Source: EB88 sp965199135 | GTDB taxonomy: Bacteria > Acidobacteriota > Terriglobia > Terriglobales > Acidobacteriaceae | Length of the DNA stretch: 64,000 bases | Direction of reading: 5' to 3' | NCBI GenBank assembly: GCA_965199135.1 | Contig: OZ240685.1 | Span: forward strand, 558,001-622,000 | Shown here: piece after piece, positions 43,953 through 54,008 of the stretch | Numbering within the stretch: the first letter of the stretch is position 1 | How the letters are laid out: each line of letters begins with the position of its first letter | Position numbers and translations under genes: made by a program | The notes under the pieces: generated by a model | The model's input: only the letters and a program-made list of their open reading frames with translations | What the model was told of the DNA's origin: nothing | Database searches by the model: none

Positions 43953-46900
43953 GCACCAGCCCACCGGCGACCCCGCCCACCACAGGAGCGCCGCACAAGG
44001 AGCATCAGTACTGGCTCCTGAACTTTCGCGGGCCGATCTTCTTCCTCCTCGCTGCGATGACGATCGCAGGCGTGTACTTCGCCCTGCAGCTGCCGATCTC
44101 CGTCTTTCCGGAGACCAGCTTCCCACGTGTCGTGATCGGCATCGACGATGGTGTCATGCCGGTCGAGCAGATGGAAGTCACCGTCACAAAGCCCATCGAA
44201 GACGCGATGAATGCAGTGCCCGGGCTCGAAACGGTGCGCTCCACCACCAGCCGTGGCTCGGCCGAGGTAAGCCTTTTCTTCCGCTGGAATACCGACATGC
44301 AACAAACGCTCGAGCTCGTGAATGCGGAGCTCGGCACGGTGCGCCGGACGCTGCCCGCAACAGCTGTCCTCACGACCAACCGCCTGACCTTCGCAACCTT
44401 CCCCATCCTTGGCTACAGCCTCAGCTCGCCGACTATGTCACAGACTGCGTTATGGGAGCTTGCCACCTACCAGCTCAAGCCGCCGCTCAACCGCGTCGAG
44501 GGGGTGCGCACCGTCACAGTGCAGGGTGGTGCTGTGCCGGAGTTCCACCTGGTCCCAAACATGGCTCGCATGCAGGCCGCAGGCGTCACCATTCTCGACC
44601 TCGTGCAGGCGGTCGACGCCTCGAACATAATCGACTCGCCCGGTCTCTACGAAGCCGATCACCAGCTCGTGCTCGGGCTTGTCGGTGCACAGGCGCATGA
44701 TGCTGCCTCGCTGGGGCAGCTTGCAGTCAAAGCCACAGCCACGGGCACTGCGGTGCGACTCAGCGATGTCGCCGACGTGAAGCCCGCCGTCGAGCCCGTC
44801 TACACCGTGGTCACGGCCAACGGCCGCCCATCCGTGCTCCTCGAGATTGCACGGCAGCCCACGAGCAACACCGTCGCGGTCGCCGACCGCGTCGCCGCAG
44901 AGATCACGCAGCTCAAAAAGACCCTCCCACCGGGCGTCACACTCACCCCCTTCTACGATCAATCAGACTTGGTCCGCGAGAGCATCCGCAGTGTGCGGGA
45001 TGCCATCCTGCTCGGCCTGGCACTGGCCTGCCTGATCCTGTTTCTGTTCCTCCGCGACACCACTGCCTCGCTCATCGCCGGCCTGGTGATCCCTGTAACC
45101 GTGGCGATCACAATTGTCTTCCTCTTCCTTATCGGCCAGAGTTTCAACCTGATGACGCTTGGCGGCCTTGCTGCAGCAATCGGCCTTGTGATCGACGATG
45201 CGATCGTAGTCATCGAGAACATCGTGATGCACAGGGACCATGGCGAGCGTCCCGTTGCGGCAGTCCGCCTCGCCCTGCGTGAGATCACCAAGCCGCTTAT
45301 CGGTTCCACAATCACGCCGGTCGTGGTGTTCCTGCCGCTCGTCGCGGTTTCTGGGGTGACCGGCAGCTTTCTGCGCGCACTTGCCATCACGATGACGGCG
45401 GCCCTGCTCACCTCGCTTGCACTTGCACTCTCCTTCACGCCTGCCCTGTCGCTCGTCTTTCTACGCGACCGCAAACCGCAGGCGCCTTCCGGAGAAACCC
45501 ACGGCCCGATCATGACAGGCCTCCTCGCGGCACACAGCCGCGCCCTCGGCTGGTCGCTCCGCCGCCCGCTCGCACTTGCACTGCTCTGCGCGCTTCTGCC
45601 GGTCTGCGCGTGGGTTGGCTACAGGTTTGTCGGCTCTGACCTGTTGCCCGCGATGGATGAAGGCGCGTTCGTGCTCGACTACATCATGCCCGCCGGCTCC
45701 TCGCTCACCGAGACCAACCGCGTTCTTCAGCATGTTGAGCACATCCTTCATAACACCCCGGAGGTCGAAAGCACCTCGCGGCGCACTGGCCTGCAGATGG
45801 GGCTTGCCGCCGTGACAGAGGCCAACACCGGCGACATCACGGTGCGGCTCAAGAACAAGCGCGGCCGCGGCATCGACGACATCATGGAAGAAGTGCGCAC
45901 CACGATCAAAGCGACAGAGCCAGAGCTCGACGTCGAGTTCACCCAGGTGCTGCAGGATATGATCGGCGATCTTTCAAACTCACCCGAGCCCATCCAGATC
46001 AAACTCTTCGCCAGCGATCCGGCCTTGTTAAACAGCGTCGCGCCAAGGGTGGGCGACGCGCTCAGCCGGATTCCCGGTGTCGTCGATGTCCAGAATGGCA
46101 TCGACAACACCGTCTCCGGACCAGCGACCAACTTCCAGGTCGACCCGTCCGTCGCAGCCCGCCTCGGCTTCACCCCGGCCGAAGTCGCAGAGGACGCAAC
46201 CTCCATCCTCGACGGCGTCACGGCCAACACGCCCGTCATCGCGAATGGCCGCCCCTATACAGTGCGCGTGCGGCTTGGGCCGGAGACGCGACGCTCGCTC
46301 GACTCCATGGAGAACACTGTCTTCAACAGCAGCACCGGCAAGCTTGCAACGCTCGGGTCGCTTGCCGCTGTCACTGCTCTCCCACCCCAGAATGAAATTC
46401 TCCGGGAGAACCTTCAACAACTCGTCACCGTCACCGGTCGTCTCGAAGGCTCGGACCTGGGCACCGCGATGAAGAGCGTGCAGCGTACCGTCGCTGCGAT
46501 GCACCTGCCCGCAAGCGTGCACGTCGAGTACGGGGGCACGTACCAGGAGCAGCAAAAATCCTTTCACGATCTCGAGCGGGTTCTCCTGCTCTCCCTCGCA
46601 CTGGTCTTCGGCGTTCTGCTCGTGGAGTTCCGGTCGTTCTCCGCACCCGCCGCGATCCTCACCTCGTCCATTCTGTCGACCGCAGGTGTTATCGCGGCTC
46701 TCCTTGTCACCGGCCTGACTTTCGACGTGTCGAGCTTCATGGGCCTGATCATGGTCATCGGCATCGTCGCCAAAAATGGCATCCTCCTGCTCGACGCTGA
46801 CGAGCGGTTCCGTGCAGACGGCCTGGGCGCAAAGGAAGCAATGACCCAGGCCGTACGACGACGCCTGCGGCCGATCGTGATGACGGCAACGGCCGCAATC

Positions 46901-47071
46901 TGCGGCATGCTTCCACTGGCCTTCGCATTTGGATCCGGCTCAGAGATGTTGCAGCCGCTCGCCGTCAGCGTGATCGGAGGCCTGCTGATCTCGCTCGTAC
47001 TGAGTCTTCTCGTGACGCCGGTTGCCTACTTCTTCCTGACGCGTCGTCGGCCCGCATACACCGCGCAGTAA
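43949..47071 (+). CDS. RND efflux transporter permease
   Basis: 1040 residues, full length for the AcrB/CusA superfamily: TM1 near 30-50, two large periplasmic loops, and twelve spans. TM4 carries GLVIDDAIVVIEN with the proton-relay Asp-Asp pair (about 410-411). Sequence suggests the multidrug or HAE/heavy-metal branch, and no methionine cluster diagnostic of copper/silver is evident. Last gene of the operon with TolC and the membrane-fusion protein. Substrates unknown. Confidence 0.9.
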   Translation: MSTSPPATPPTTGAPHKEHQYWLLNFRGPIFFLLAAMTIAGVYFALQLPISVFPETSFPRVVIGIDDGVMPVEQMEVTVTKPIEDAMNAVPGLETVRSTTSRGSAEVSLFFRWNTDMQQTLELVNAELGTVRRTLPATAVLTTNRLTFATFPILGYSLSSPTMSQTALWELATYQLKPPLNRVEGVRTVTVQGGAVPEFHLVPNMARMQAAGVTILDLVQAVDASNIIDSPGLYEADHQLVLGLVGAQAHDAASLGQLAVKATATGTAVRLSDVADVKPAVEPVYTVVTANGRPSVLLEIARQPTSNTVAVADRVAAEITQLKKTLPPGVTLTPFYDQSDLVRESIRSVRDAILLGLALACLILFLFLRDTTASLIAGLVIPVTVAITIVFLFLIGQSFNLMTLGGLAAAIGLVIDDAIVVIENIVMHRDHGERPVAAVRLALREITKPLIGSTITPVVVFLPLVAVSGVTGSFLRALAITMTAALLTSLALALSFTPALSLVFLRDRKPQAPSGETHGPIMTGLLAAHSRALGWSLRRPLALALLCALLPVCAWVGYRFVGSDLLPAMDEGAFVLDYIMPAGSSLTETNRVLQHVEHILHNTPEVESTSRRTGLQMGLAAVTEANTGDITVRLKNKRGRGIDDIMEEVRTTIKATEPELDVEFTQVLQDMIGDLSNSPEPIQIKLFASDPALLNSVAPRVGDALSRIPGVVDVQNGIDNTVSGPATNFQVDPSVAARLGFTPAEVAEDATSILDGVTANTPVIANGRPYTVRVRLGPETRRSLDSMENTVFNSSTGKLATLGSLAAVTALPPQNEILRENLQQLVTVTGRLEGSDLGTAMKSVQRTVAAMHLPASVHVEYGGTYQEQQKSFHDLERVLLLSLALVFGVLLVEFRSFSAPAAILTSSILSTAGVIAALLVTGLTFDVSSFMGLIMVIGIVAKNGILLLDADERFRADGLGAKEAMTQAVRRRLRPIVMTATAAICGMLPLAFAFGSGSEMLQPLAVSVIGGLLISLVLSLLVTPVAYFFLTRRRPAYTAQ

Positions 47072-47095
47072 AAAGGCCGCGCATCGTGCGCGACC
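47070..47095 (-). terminator. Rho-independent terminator for the beta-propeller gene
   Basis: On the minus strand, GGTCGCGCA, a CGA loop and TGCGCGGCC make a 9-bp stem (one G-T pair) followed directly by TTTTT. The T-run overlaps the stop codon of the convergent RND gene. Confidence 0.85.
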
Positions 47096-47115
47096 CCTGC
47101 TCAGAAGACCTCCTC

Positions 47116-48162
47116 TTACTTGCCGACCACAATCACCTTGAAGGTTCCAGCAGTCGGCGCAGCGCGCCCACGGGGGTTGCTCGGGCTCGGTTCGGGCTTC
47201 GGGCCAAAGTCCGCTGTCACCGTGTAGGCTCGACCGGTCGCTTCGTCGAAAGCCATTGTGCGTGCGCCGGGCGCTGTCTTCACCGTCTCAAGTACATGCG
47301 GAGTCGCGCCCCGCACACTCACAAACGTCATGTCCCCGGTCCCGCCATTCGACGAGATCGCAAGATCGTCTTTTGCATCGAAGCGGTCTGCATCCGGACC
47401 TGCGCCAATGGGCGCCGTGGCAATCACCTTGCCTGTGTCCGCGCTGGTGATCGCCATCACATTGCCATCGCACACAGAGAACAAGCGTCGTCCCTTGCGA
47501 TCGATCGCGAGGCCGGAGGGCGAGTCGCATCCAGTCAGCGGATAGCTGGCGACAAGCTGGTGCGTCTTTGCATCGAGCTTCACCAGCATGTTCTTGTCTT
47601 CGATGTTCGCGAAAACCATGCCCTGTCCATCTGCCGCCGGGAACTCCGGCTTACCCGGAAGCGCGATCGTGGCCACGATCGTACGGCTCGCAGTATCCAG
47701 AACAGAGACATCGCCGCTGCGTCCATTGAATGCCCAGACCGTCTTTGTCACCGGCTCATAGACGATGCCATCCGGGTTCGTCCCCGCCGGCACACTGGCC
47801 ACCTTCTGCAAAGTATGGCGATCGAAGATGACGATCGCGTTCGCCTTGCCATCGCTGATGTAGCCGTATCTCCCTTCCCCATCAAGCGCAATACCGTGCG
47901 TTCCACCCAGGCCGCTGATCGCGCCAACAACCTTGCCGTTCTCAGGATCGACAACATCAACCGACGCATTGTGGGCGATGTAGAGCCGGTGCATTGCCGG
48001 ATCGAACGCGAGGTAATCCCATCCGCCTTCGCCACCTATGGTGTAAGTGGCGAGCACCTTGTAGGGGCCGGATTGTGCGTGCGCTAAGCCGGTCCCTGCC
48101 AGCACACTGCTCACAAGGCATAGGCGGAGAACAAAAGAGGAAGTCGGGTACATGACGGACAT
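47116..48162 (-). CDS. Secreted YncE-like beta-propeller protein
   Basis: 348 residues from ATG 48162, which has AGGAG 5 bases upstream (an ATG at 48192 lacks this). Signal peptide about 8-27, then seven-bladed propeller repeats of the YncE/SMP-30-like type with recurring DVVDPENGKVVGAISG, IVIFDRHTLQKVASVPAGTNPDGIVY and SVLDTASRTIVATIALPG. No enzyme motif. Possibly a periplasmic scaffold or sensor. A strong terminator follows. Confidence 0.75.
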   Translation of the reverse strand: MSVMYPTSSFVLRLCLVSSVLAGTGLAHAQSGPYKVLATYTIGGEGGWDYLAFDPAMHRLYIAHNASVDVVDPENGKVVGAISGLGGTHGIALDGEGRYGYISDGKANAIVIFDRHTLQKVASVPAGTNPDGIVYEPVTKTVWAFNGRSGDVSVLDTASRTIVATIALPGKPEFPAADGQGMVFANIEDKNMLVKLDAKTHQLVASYPLTGCDSPSGLAIDRKGRRLFSVCDGNVMAITSADTGKVIATAPIGAGPDADRFDAKDDLAISSNGGTGDMTFVSVRGATPHVLETVKTAPGARTMAFDEATGRAYTVTADFGPKPEPSPSNPRGRAAPTAGTFKVIVVGK

Positions 48163-48262
48163 GAAAGCTCCTGTGCGCGCCTGCAGGGCCACGCGCTTAG
48201 CCCCAAGTCTCGCAGGCTGAGCTTAAGCTGCGCTGAAGAGAAAACGCCCGCGGATACAAGAA

Positions 48263-48285
48263 AGCCCCGCCATGTTGGCGAGGCT
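48263..48285 (-). terminator. Rho-independent terminator of the GlsB-type gene
   Basis: AGCCTCGCCA and TGGCGGGGCT on the minus strand pair as a 10-bp stem (one U-G pair) with an ACA loop, followed by TTCTTGT. It lies 24 bases after the gene's stop. Confidence 0.8.
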
Positions 48286-48309
48286 CCCAGTGGAAACTCC
48301 AGCGGGTAA

Positions 48310-48573
48310 CTAGACCTGTTGCACTCTGCCGCGCGTGATCAGGCGGAGAAGGAAGGTTAGGATGACGGCGCCAATCACGGCAACCACTATGGTGTAGATC
48401 AATCCGCCGGAGCCTGCAAAGCCCAGGTGCGTCATGATGAAGCCACCCAGAAGGGCACCGATAATGCCGATGATGATGTCCATGATCGCGCCGTAACCGC
48501 CGCCGCTCATGATCTTGCCGGTCAGCCAGCCAGCAATCAGGCCAACGATAATCCACCATATGAAGCCGTGCAT
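48310..48573 (-). CDS. GlsB/YeaQ/YmgE-family stress membrane protein
   Basis: 87 residues, three spans with glycine-rich turns (GLIAGWLTGKIMSGGGYGAIMDIIIGIIGALLGG), the transglycosylase-associated family. These small proteins are induced by stress in many bacteria; molecular role unknown. GAGG sits 5 bases before ATG. Terminator downstream. Confidence 0.9.
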   Translation of the reverse strand: MHGFIWWIIVGLIAGWLTGKIMSGGGYGAIMDIIIGIIGALLGGFIMTHLGFAGSGGLIYTIVVAVIGAVILTFLLRLITRGRVQQV

Positions 48574-48798
48574 AAATTCCTCTTTCAGAGCGTATTGACA
48601 GACGCGATTATGGGAGTTGAGATAGCCTCCAAACGTTGCCTCATCCTAGTCCCGCTCTGGTAACGCAGGTGTTGATTACTTGCTAACCCCTGCGGGCAAA
48701 CCTGCCGCTCAGCGCTCCCGCACCGCCGCCCTGTCGTCTCCAAAACCCTCGTTTTCAGGCCCACTCTTGTACACAGAAGTGGATGCTACACTCGCGCA

Positions 48799-50835
48799 AT
48801 GCTCCCGCGTCGCGCCTTCTTCGCTCTTCTCCCTCTGCTCACTGCATCCCTGCTCGCGCAAGCTCCGCACCAACACCCCATGGCACTCGATGACCTTGCC
48901 CGCGTGCAGCAGGTAGGTCGCCCGCAGGTGTCGCCAGACGGCGACTGGATCGCCTACACCGTCCGCCATATAGATACCGAGGACGACAAGGCTGTCAGTA
49001 CCCTGTGGATGGTCAACTGGGCCGGCAACGAAGACCTGCAGCTCACCTACGACACAGAGGGCGCAAGCAGTCCGGAGTGGAGCCCAGACGGGAAGTACCT
49101 CGCTTTTCTCTCGAGCAGGCCCGGCAAAGCCAAGGGTTCGCAAGTCTGGGTTCTCGACAGGCGCGGCGGCGAGGCGCGGCAGCTCACCAACGTCAAGGAA
49201 GATCTCGGCGACTTCCGCTGGTCGCCTGACTCGAAGCAATTGCTGCTTACACTCCGGGCGAAAGACGAGCCCGATCCAGACGAAGCGAAGAAGACCGGCA
49301 AACCTGTGCCACCGAAGCCGATCGTCATCGATCGCTACCACTTCAAGCAGGATGTCGAGGGCTATCTCACCGACAAGCGCGACCACCTGTTTCTCTTCGA
49401 CGTCGCTACCTCAAAGCTGTCGAAGCTCACCAACGATGCTGCGCACGAAGAGCATGATGCCGAGTGGTCCCCGGATGGAAAGCGCGTGGCCTATGTAAGT
49501 TCGCAGCAGGCACCCGATCCGGATCGCGTCGACAACCCGGATATCTTCCTCGTCGATGCCACGCCGAACAGCACGCCACGTAAGCTGACGAGCTTTCTCG
49601 GTCCCGACGAAGGCCCGTTGGCATGGAGCCCGGATAGCACCAGGCTCGCGTACCGCCAGGCGAAGCTGCCCGGTTACTCCATCTACAACCAGAGTCAGCT
49701 TGCCGTGCTCTCGGTCGATGCCGGCACCGTGGACTTACTCGGCTCTAAACTCGACCGGCCAGTCGGCGCACCGGTATTCACCACGGACGGTAAGGCGCTG
49801 CTCACCACGGTGACCGACGATCGCCACCAATACCTCGAAGAGTTCACGCTGGGCGGCGCCGCCCCGGAGAAACTCGGCGAGAGCAATGGTGTGGTTCAGA
49901 CGGTATCGCAGCATGGAGGACACATCGTCGTGCTGCGTTCTGCAGACACGGAGTTCCCGGAACTCTATGCCGTCGACGGTGCCTCCACCCGTAAACTGAC
50001 CAGGCACAATGACGAACTTGCTGCTTCGCTTACCCTTGCAACCACGCAGGACATCTCGGCACATACAAAAGACGGCAACGACGTACACGGGCTGCTCACA
50101 ATGCCAGTCGGCTACAAGCAGGGGACGAAAGTCCCGATGCTGCTCTTCATCCATGGCGGCCCAACAGCTCAGGACGAACATGGTTTTGATATCTCCCGCC
50201 AATTGTTCGCGGCACATGGCTATGCAGTCCTCAATGTGAACTACCGCGGCAGCAATGGCCGCGGTTTCGAGTACAGCCATACCATCAATGCAGACTGGGG
50301 CGACAAGGAAGTCACGGACCTTCTCGCATCAGTCGATGCGGCAGTGGCAACGGGCACAATCGACCCAGACAAGCTAGTCGTCGGTGGCTGGAGCTACGGC
50401 GGCATCCTCACCGACTACACCATCGCCAGCACCACACGCTTCAAGGCAGCTTCCAGCGGCGCCGGCATGGGCAACTTACTCGGACTCTATGGGGTCGACG
50501 AGTACATCCTTCAGTATGACAATGAGATTGGACCGCCGTGGAAAAACCCCGAGCTCTACATCAAGCTCTCCTATCCCTTCTTCCATGCGGATCGCATCAA
50601 GACGCCGACGCTCTTCATGGGCGGCGACGGAGACTTCAACGTTCCCGTCGAAGGCGGTGAGCAGATGTACGAGGCGCTCAAGAGTGTCGGTACCCCGGCA
50701 GAGTTGATCGTCTACCCCGGCCAGTTCCACGGCTTCACCCGGCCCTCGTTTATTCGAGATCGCTACCAGCGCTGGTTCGGCTGGTACGACAGATATCTTG
50801 GTCTCACGCCTTCCGCAGCCCCGAAGCCGCAGTAA
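48799..50835 (+). CDS. Exported S9-family prolyl-oligopeptidase-like peptidase
   Basis: 678 residues. Signal peptide about 5-20 (AFFALLPLLTASLLAQ), a WD/DPP-IV-type beta-propeller to about 420, then alpha/beta-hydrolase with Ser532 in GGWSYGG, Asp612 in GDGDFNVP and His644 in QFHGF. Degrades short peptides outside the cytoplasm. The next gene, another exported peptidase, starts 13 bases after its stop and within the same strand, probably as an operon for peptide scavenging. Confidence 0.9.
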   Translation: MLPRRAFFALLPLLTASLLAQAPHQHPMALDDLARVQQVGRPQVSPDGDWIAYTVRHIDTEDDKAVSTLWMVNWAGNEDLQLTYDTEGASSPEWSPDGKYLAFLSSRPGKAKGSQVWVLDRRGGEARQLTNVKEDLGDFRWSPDSKQLLLTLRAKDEPDPDEAKKTGKPVPPKPIVIDRYHFKQDVEGYLTDKRDHLFLFDVATSKLSKLTNDAAHEEHDAEWSPDGKRVAYVSSQQAPDPDRVDNPDIFLVDATPNSTPRKLTSFLGPDEGPLAWSPDSTRLAYRQAKLPGYSIYNQSQLAVLSVDAGTVDLLGSKLDRPVGAPVFTTDGKALLTTVTDDRHQYLEEFTLGGAAPEKLGESNGVVQTVSQHGGHIVVLRSADTEFPELYAVDGASTRKLTRHNDELAASLTLATTQDISAHTKDGNDVHGLLTMPVGYKQGTKVPMLLFIHGGPTAQDEHGFDISRQLFAAHGYAVLNVNYRGSNGRGFEYSHTINADWGDKEVTDLLASVDAAVATGTIDPDKLVVGGWSYGGILTDYTIASTTRFKAASSGAGMGNLLGLYGVDEYILQYDNEIGPPWKNPELYIKLSYPFFHADRIKTPTLFMGGDGDFNVPVEGGEQMYEALKSVGTPAELIVYPGQFHGFTRPSFIRDRYQRWFGWYDRYLGLTPSAAPKPQ

Positions 50836-50848
50836 GTACCCACGATCG

Positions 50849-53800
50849 ATGATGGAGCCGCTCCCCTTGAAACAGTCGCTACTCTTCTCCGCCAGCCTGC
50901 TGCTCACCTCATCCCTCCCAATGGTCGCCCAGATCCCGGCTCCCGCAGTGCCCCCGGCGATGCAGGCCCAGTTCGCGCGCGACCCGCACCAGGCTATTGA
51001 CCAGGCCTACACCGCTGCGATTGCCAAGTACACGACCGAGCCATACTTCAATTCGTCGCTGACCGACTATCTGCCGGCCTCAAAGACGGTGCCAACACCA
51101 GAGGCCGTGATCGGCGATATCTCTGGTGCACCTGGCAAACTGCCCTACGCCGAAGATGTCGCCAAGTACTTCCGCCTGCTTGAGTCGAAGTCGCCCCGGG
51201 TCAAGGTATATTCCATCGGCAAGAGTGAGGAAGGTCGCGAGATGATTGCCGCTGCGATCGGCGATCAATCCCTGCTCAAGCAGATGGACGCGAACAACGC
51301 TCGCCTTGCGAAACTTGCCGACCCGCGCAGCACTGCTGCCGGCGGCTCCGGCATCAGCGACGACCAGGCCGCAGCGCTGGCGAAACAAAGTTTCCCCGTC
51401 TACTACATCACCGGCACCATCCACTCCACCGAAACTGGCGCACCCACCGCCTTGATGGAGCTCGCATACCGGCTTGCTGTCGATGACTCCCCGTACATCC
51501 AGTACATCCGGCAGCACATGGTTGTGATCATTACTCCGGTGGTCGAAGTCGATGGACGCGATCGCATGGTCGACCTCTATAAGTGGCACTTAGCGCATCC
51601 GAAAGAAACCTACCCACGACTCATCTACTGGGGCCACTACGTCGCGCATGACAACAACCGTGACGCCATGGCGATGACGCTCGACCTGACGCAGCACGTG
51701 CTCGATACCTTCCTCAAGTTTCATGCGCAGGTGCTGCACGACCTCCACGAGTCCGTGCCTTTTCTTTACGACAACACCGTTGGTGATGGCCCTTACAACG
51801 CCTGGATTGACCCGATGCTCGCAGATGAGTGGGCAGCACTCGGCTGGAACAATGTAGCCTCCATGCAGAACTTCGGCATGCCCGGCGTCTTCACCCATGG
51901 CGACTTCGATACCTGGAGCCCCGGTTACCTGATGTTCCTAGCCGGCATGCACAACGGCATCAGTCGCCTCTACGAAACCTTCGGCAATGGCGGCGCCGAC
52001 ACAGAAAAGCGCATTCTTACCCCCGAGGAATACAGCCGCACCTGGTTCCGCCAGAACCCGCCGCTCGCGAGCGTGCTCTGGTCGCAACGCGATAACAACA
52101 ACTACGAGCAGAGCGCGTTGCTGACGACACTCTCTTACTTCGCAGAGAACCGCGAGCACTTTCTCGATAACTACTACCTCAAGGCGAAGCGCTCCATCCT
52201 CAAGCCGACCACCTCTGGCCCTTCTGCCTATATCCTGAGCGCCGACCCCGCGTACACCAACCGGCAATTGGTCCTGCTGCACACCCTTGAGAAGCAGCAC
52301 GTCGAGATTTCGCAGCTCTCCGCGTCTGCCACCGCCACGGTGTCGAAAAGCGACCAGGCTGCCGCAACTGGCGCCACCGCGTCGCGCAAGGATGGCGGGG
52401 AGACAACCACGCAAACCTTCCCTGCTGGCTCCTGGGTAATCCGCATGGACCAGCCGTACGCTCGCGTTGCCGATGCATTGCTGGACCGGCAGTACTGGGC
52501 GCCGCAGGATCCGCAGAAGACGCCCTACGACGACACCGCCTGGTCGTTCAGCCTCCTGTTCAATGCGAAAGTCACACGCGTGACAGATCCCGCGATCCTG
52601 CAGGCGCCGATGCAGCCCGCGAGCATGTCTCCGTCCTCGGCCACGCCGCAGGCAAGTGGGACCTATCTCATCAGGAACACAGGCCAGGTGAGTCTCCTCG
52701 CGCTTGCCTATGCTCTGCCGCAGGCGAAGCTCACCGTTCTCGACGAGGCTGCGCAGGTCGATGGACAGACCTACCCGGCAGGCTCCATCGCGCTCAGGGA
52801 CGCAGGCAGCACCCTCTCCGATGTTCTTCGCAGGCTTGATCTCGCTGGCGAGGCTGCAGCCGTGGATGCATTACCCACAGCGAAGAGCCACACCCTAGAC
52901 CACCTGCCCCGGATCGCCATGATGCACACCTGGCTTTCCACGCAGACAGAAGGCTGGTGGCGCGAGGCCTTCGACACGCTCGGCATCCCGTACACCTACA
53001 TCAACACGCAGACTGTCAGCAGCGAGGCAGATCTGCGATCGAAGTACGACGTCATCGTCTTCGCCCCGGTGACCGGCCGTACCCCGTCCGAGCAGATCAT
53101 CGACGGCATGCCCATGTGGGGCAACGCACTGCCCTGGCAGACTACCGCGGGAACACCCAACCTCGGCCGCATCGACTCCACTGCCGACATGCGGCCAGGC
53201 CTCGGTGAAGCCGGCGTCGCGCACCTGAAACACTTTGTCGAGGGAGGCGGCCTCCTCATCACGAGTGAAGACACCTCCGAGTTCGCCATCCATGCAGGCC
53301 TTGCACCCGGGGTCACCGTCTCGCCTGCCGGAACCCTGCATCTCGTCGGCAGCATCGTTGGCACACTGCCCGTCGCAGCCAACACGCCAGCGATGTACGG
53401 CTACACGGGCGTGCTGCCTGCCTACAGCGAGTCCGGCCTCGCCTTCAACGTCAGCAACACTGCAGGCGGCGCAGGCCCCCTGCCGACTGAAAAGAACACC
53501 CATCGCGTCACCGGCCGAGGGGGACCCAACGACACCGACCTCCCGGAAGATCGCACGCCGGAGTCTCTCCCCGCCCTGCCCGACGTTCACCCCTGGCAAC
53601 CTGTTCCGCTCAACGAAGAGCAGGCGCGGAACAATCCACTCGTCATCCCCACCCGGCTCCGCCCGGATGTCCTGCTGCGCTTTGCCGACTCCGCACAGCT
53701 CCTGCTCTCTGGCCTGCTCGAGAACCCGGACTCGATCGCCTCGCACGCAGCCGTTGTCGACGCCCATCTCGGTACCGGGAACGTACTCCTGTTCGGCATC

Positions 53801-53893
53801 AACCCTATCTATCGCGGCGAGACCATCGGCACCTATGGTCTCGTCTTCAACAGCATCCTCAACTACGATCGCCTTTCCGCGGCCACACAATAA
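50849..53893 (+). CDS. Exported M14-family metallopeptidase, large
   Basis: 1014 residues from ATG 50849 (in-frame ATG also at 50852); a frame open to 50798 would overlap the S9 gene. Signal peptide about 12-30. Carboxypeptidase motif HSTE (zinc His192, Glu195) in ITGTIHSTETGAP. The N-terminal third is the peptidase; the last ~350 residues contain HLKHFVEGGGLLITSEDTSEFAIHAG, a glutamine-amidotransferase-like accessory region without catalytic Cys. Protein turnover role inferred. Confidence 0.8.
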   Translation: MMEPLPLKQSLLFSASLLLTSSLPMVAQIPAPAVPPAMQAQFARDPHQAIDQAYTAAIAKYTTEPYFNSSLTDYLPASKTVPTPEAVIGDISGAPGKLPYAEDVAKYFRLLESKSPRVKVYSIGKSEEGREMIAAAIGDQSLLKQMDANNARLAKLADPRSTAAGGSGISDDQAAALAKQSFPVYYITGTIHSTETGAPTALMELAYRLAVDDSPYIQYIRQHMVVIITPVVEVDGRDRMVDLYKWHLAHPKETYPRLIYWGHYVAHDNNRDAMAMTLDLTQHVLDTFLKFHAQVLHDLHESVPFLYDNTVGDGPYNAWIDPMLADEWAALGWNNVASMQNFGMPGVFTHGDFDTWSPGYLMFLAGMHNGISRLYETFGNGGADTEKRILTPEEYSRTWFRQNPPLASVLWSQRDNNNYEQSALLTTLSYFAENREHFLDNYYLKAKRSILKPTTSGPSAYILSADPAYTNRQLVLLHTLEKQHVEISQLSASATATVSKSDQAAATGATASRKDGGETTTQTFPAGSWVIRMDQPYARVADALLDRQYWAPQDPQKTPYDDTAWSFSLLFNAKVTRVTDPAILQAPMQPASMSPSSATPQASGTYLIRNTGQVSLLALAYALPQAKLTVLDEAAQVDGQTYPAGSIALRDAGSTLSDVLRRLDLAGEAAAVDALPTAKSHTLDHLPRIAMMHTWLSTQTEGWWREAFDTLGIPYTYINTQTVSSEADLRSKYDVIVFAPVTGRTPSEQIIDGMPMWGNALPWQTTAGTPNLGRIDSTADMRPGLGEAGVAHLKHFVEGGGLLITSEDTSEFAIHAGLAPGVTVSPAGTLHLVGSIVGTLPVAANTPAMYGYTGVLPAYSESGLAFNVSNTAGGAGPLPTEKNTHRVTGRGGPNDTDLPEDRTPESLPALPDVHPWQPVPLNEEQARNNPLVIPTRLRPDVLLRFADSAQLLLSGLLENPDSIASHAAVVDAHLGTGNVLLFGINPIYRGETIGTYGLVFNSILNYDRLSAATQ

Positions 53894-54008
53894 TGTTCCC
53901 GGACGGGTGACGTTTCGCGGGTTGCGCGCCATCTATAGAGTTGCCATGGTATTAACCGACTAGTCAACAGCGGAAACCAGGGTGACCCTATCGTGGAGCG
54001 CGCCACCC

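Noticed and set aside
42936..44126. A 396-residue minus-strand frame opposite the RND operon
   Set aside because: Shadow of two overlapping, clearly recognisable plus-strand genes.
47086..48087. A 333-residue plus-strand frame opposite the beta-propeller gene
   Set aside because: Arg/Ala/His-rich with no motif; the minus strand has a signal peptide and propeller repeats.
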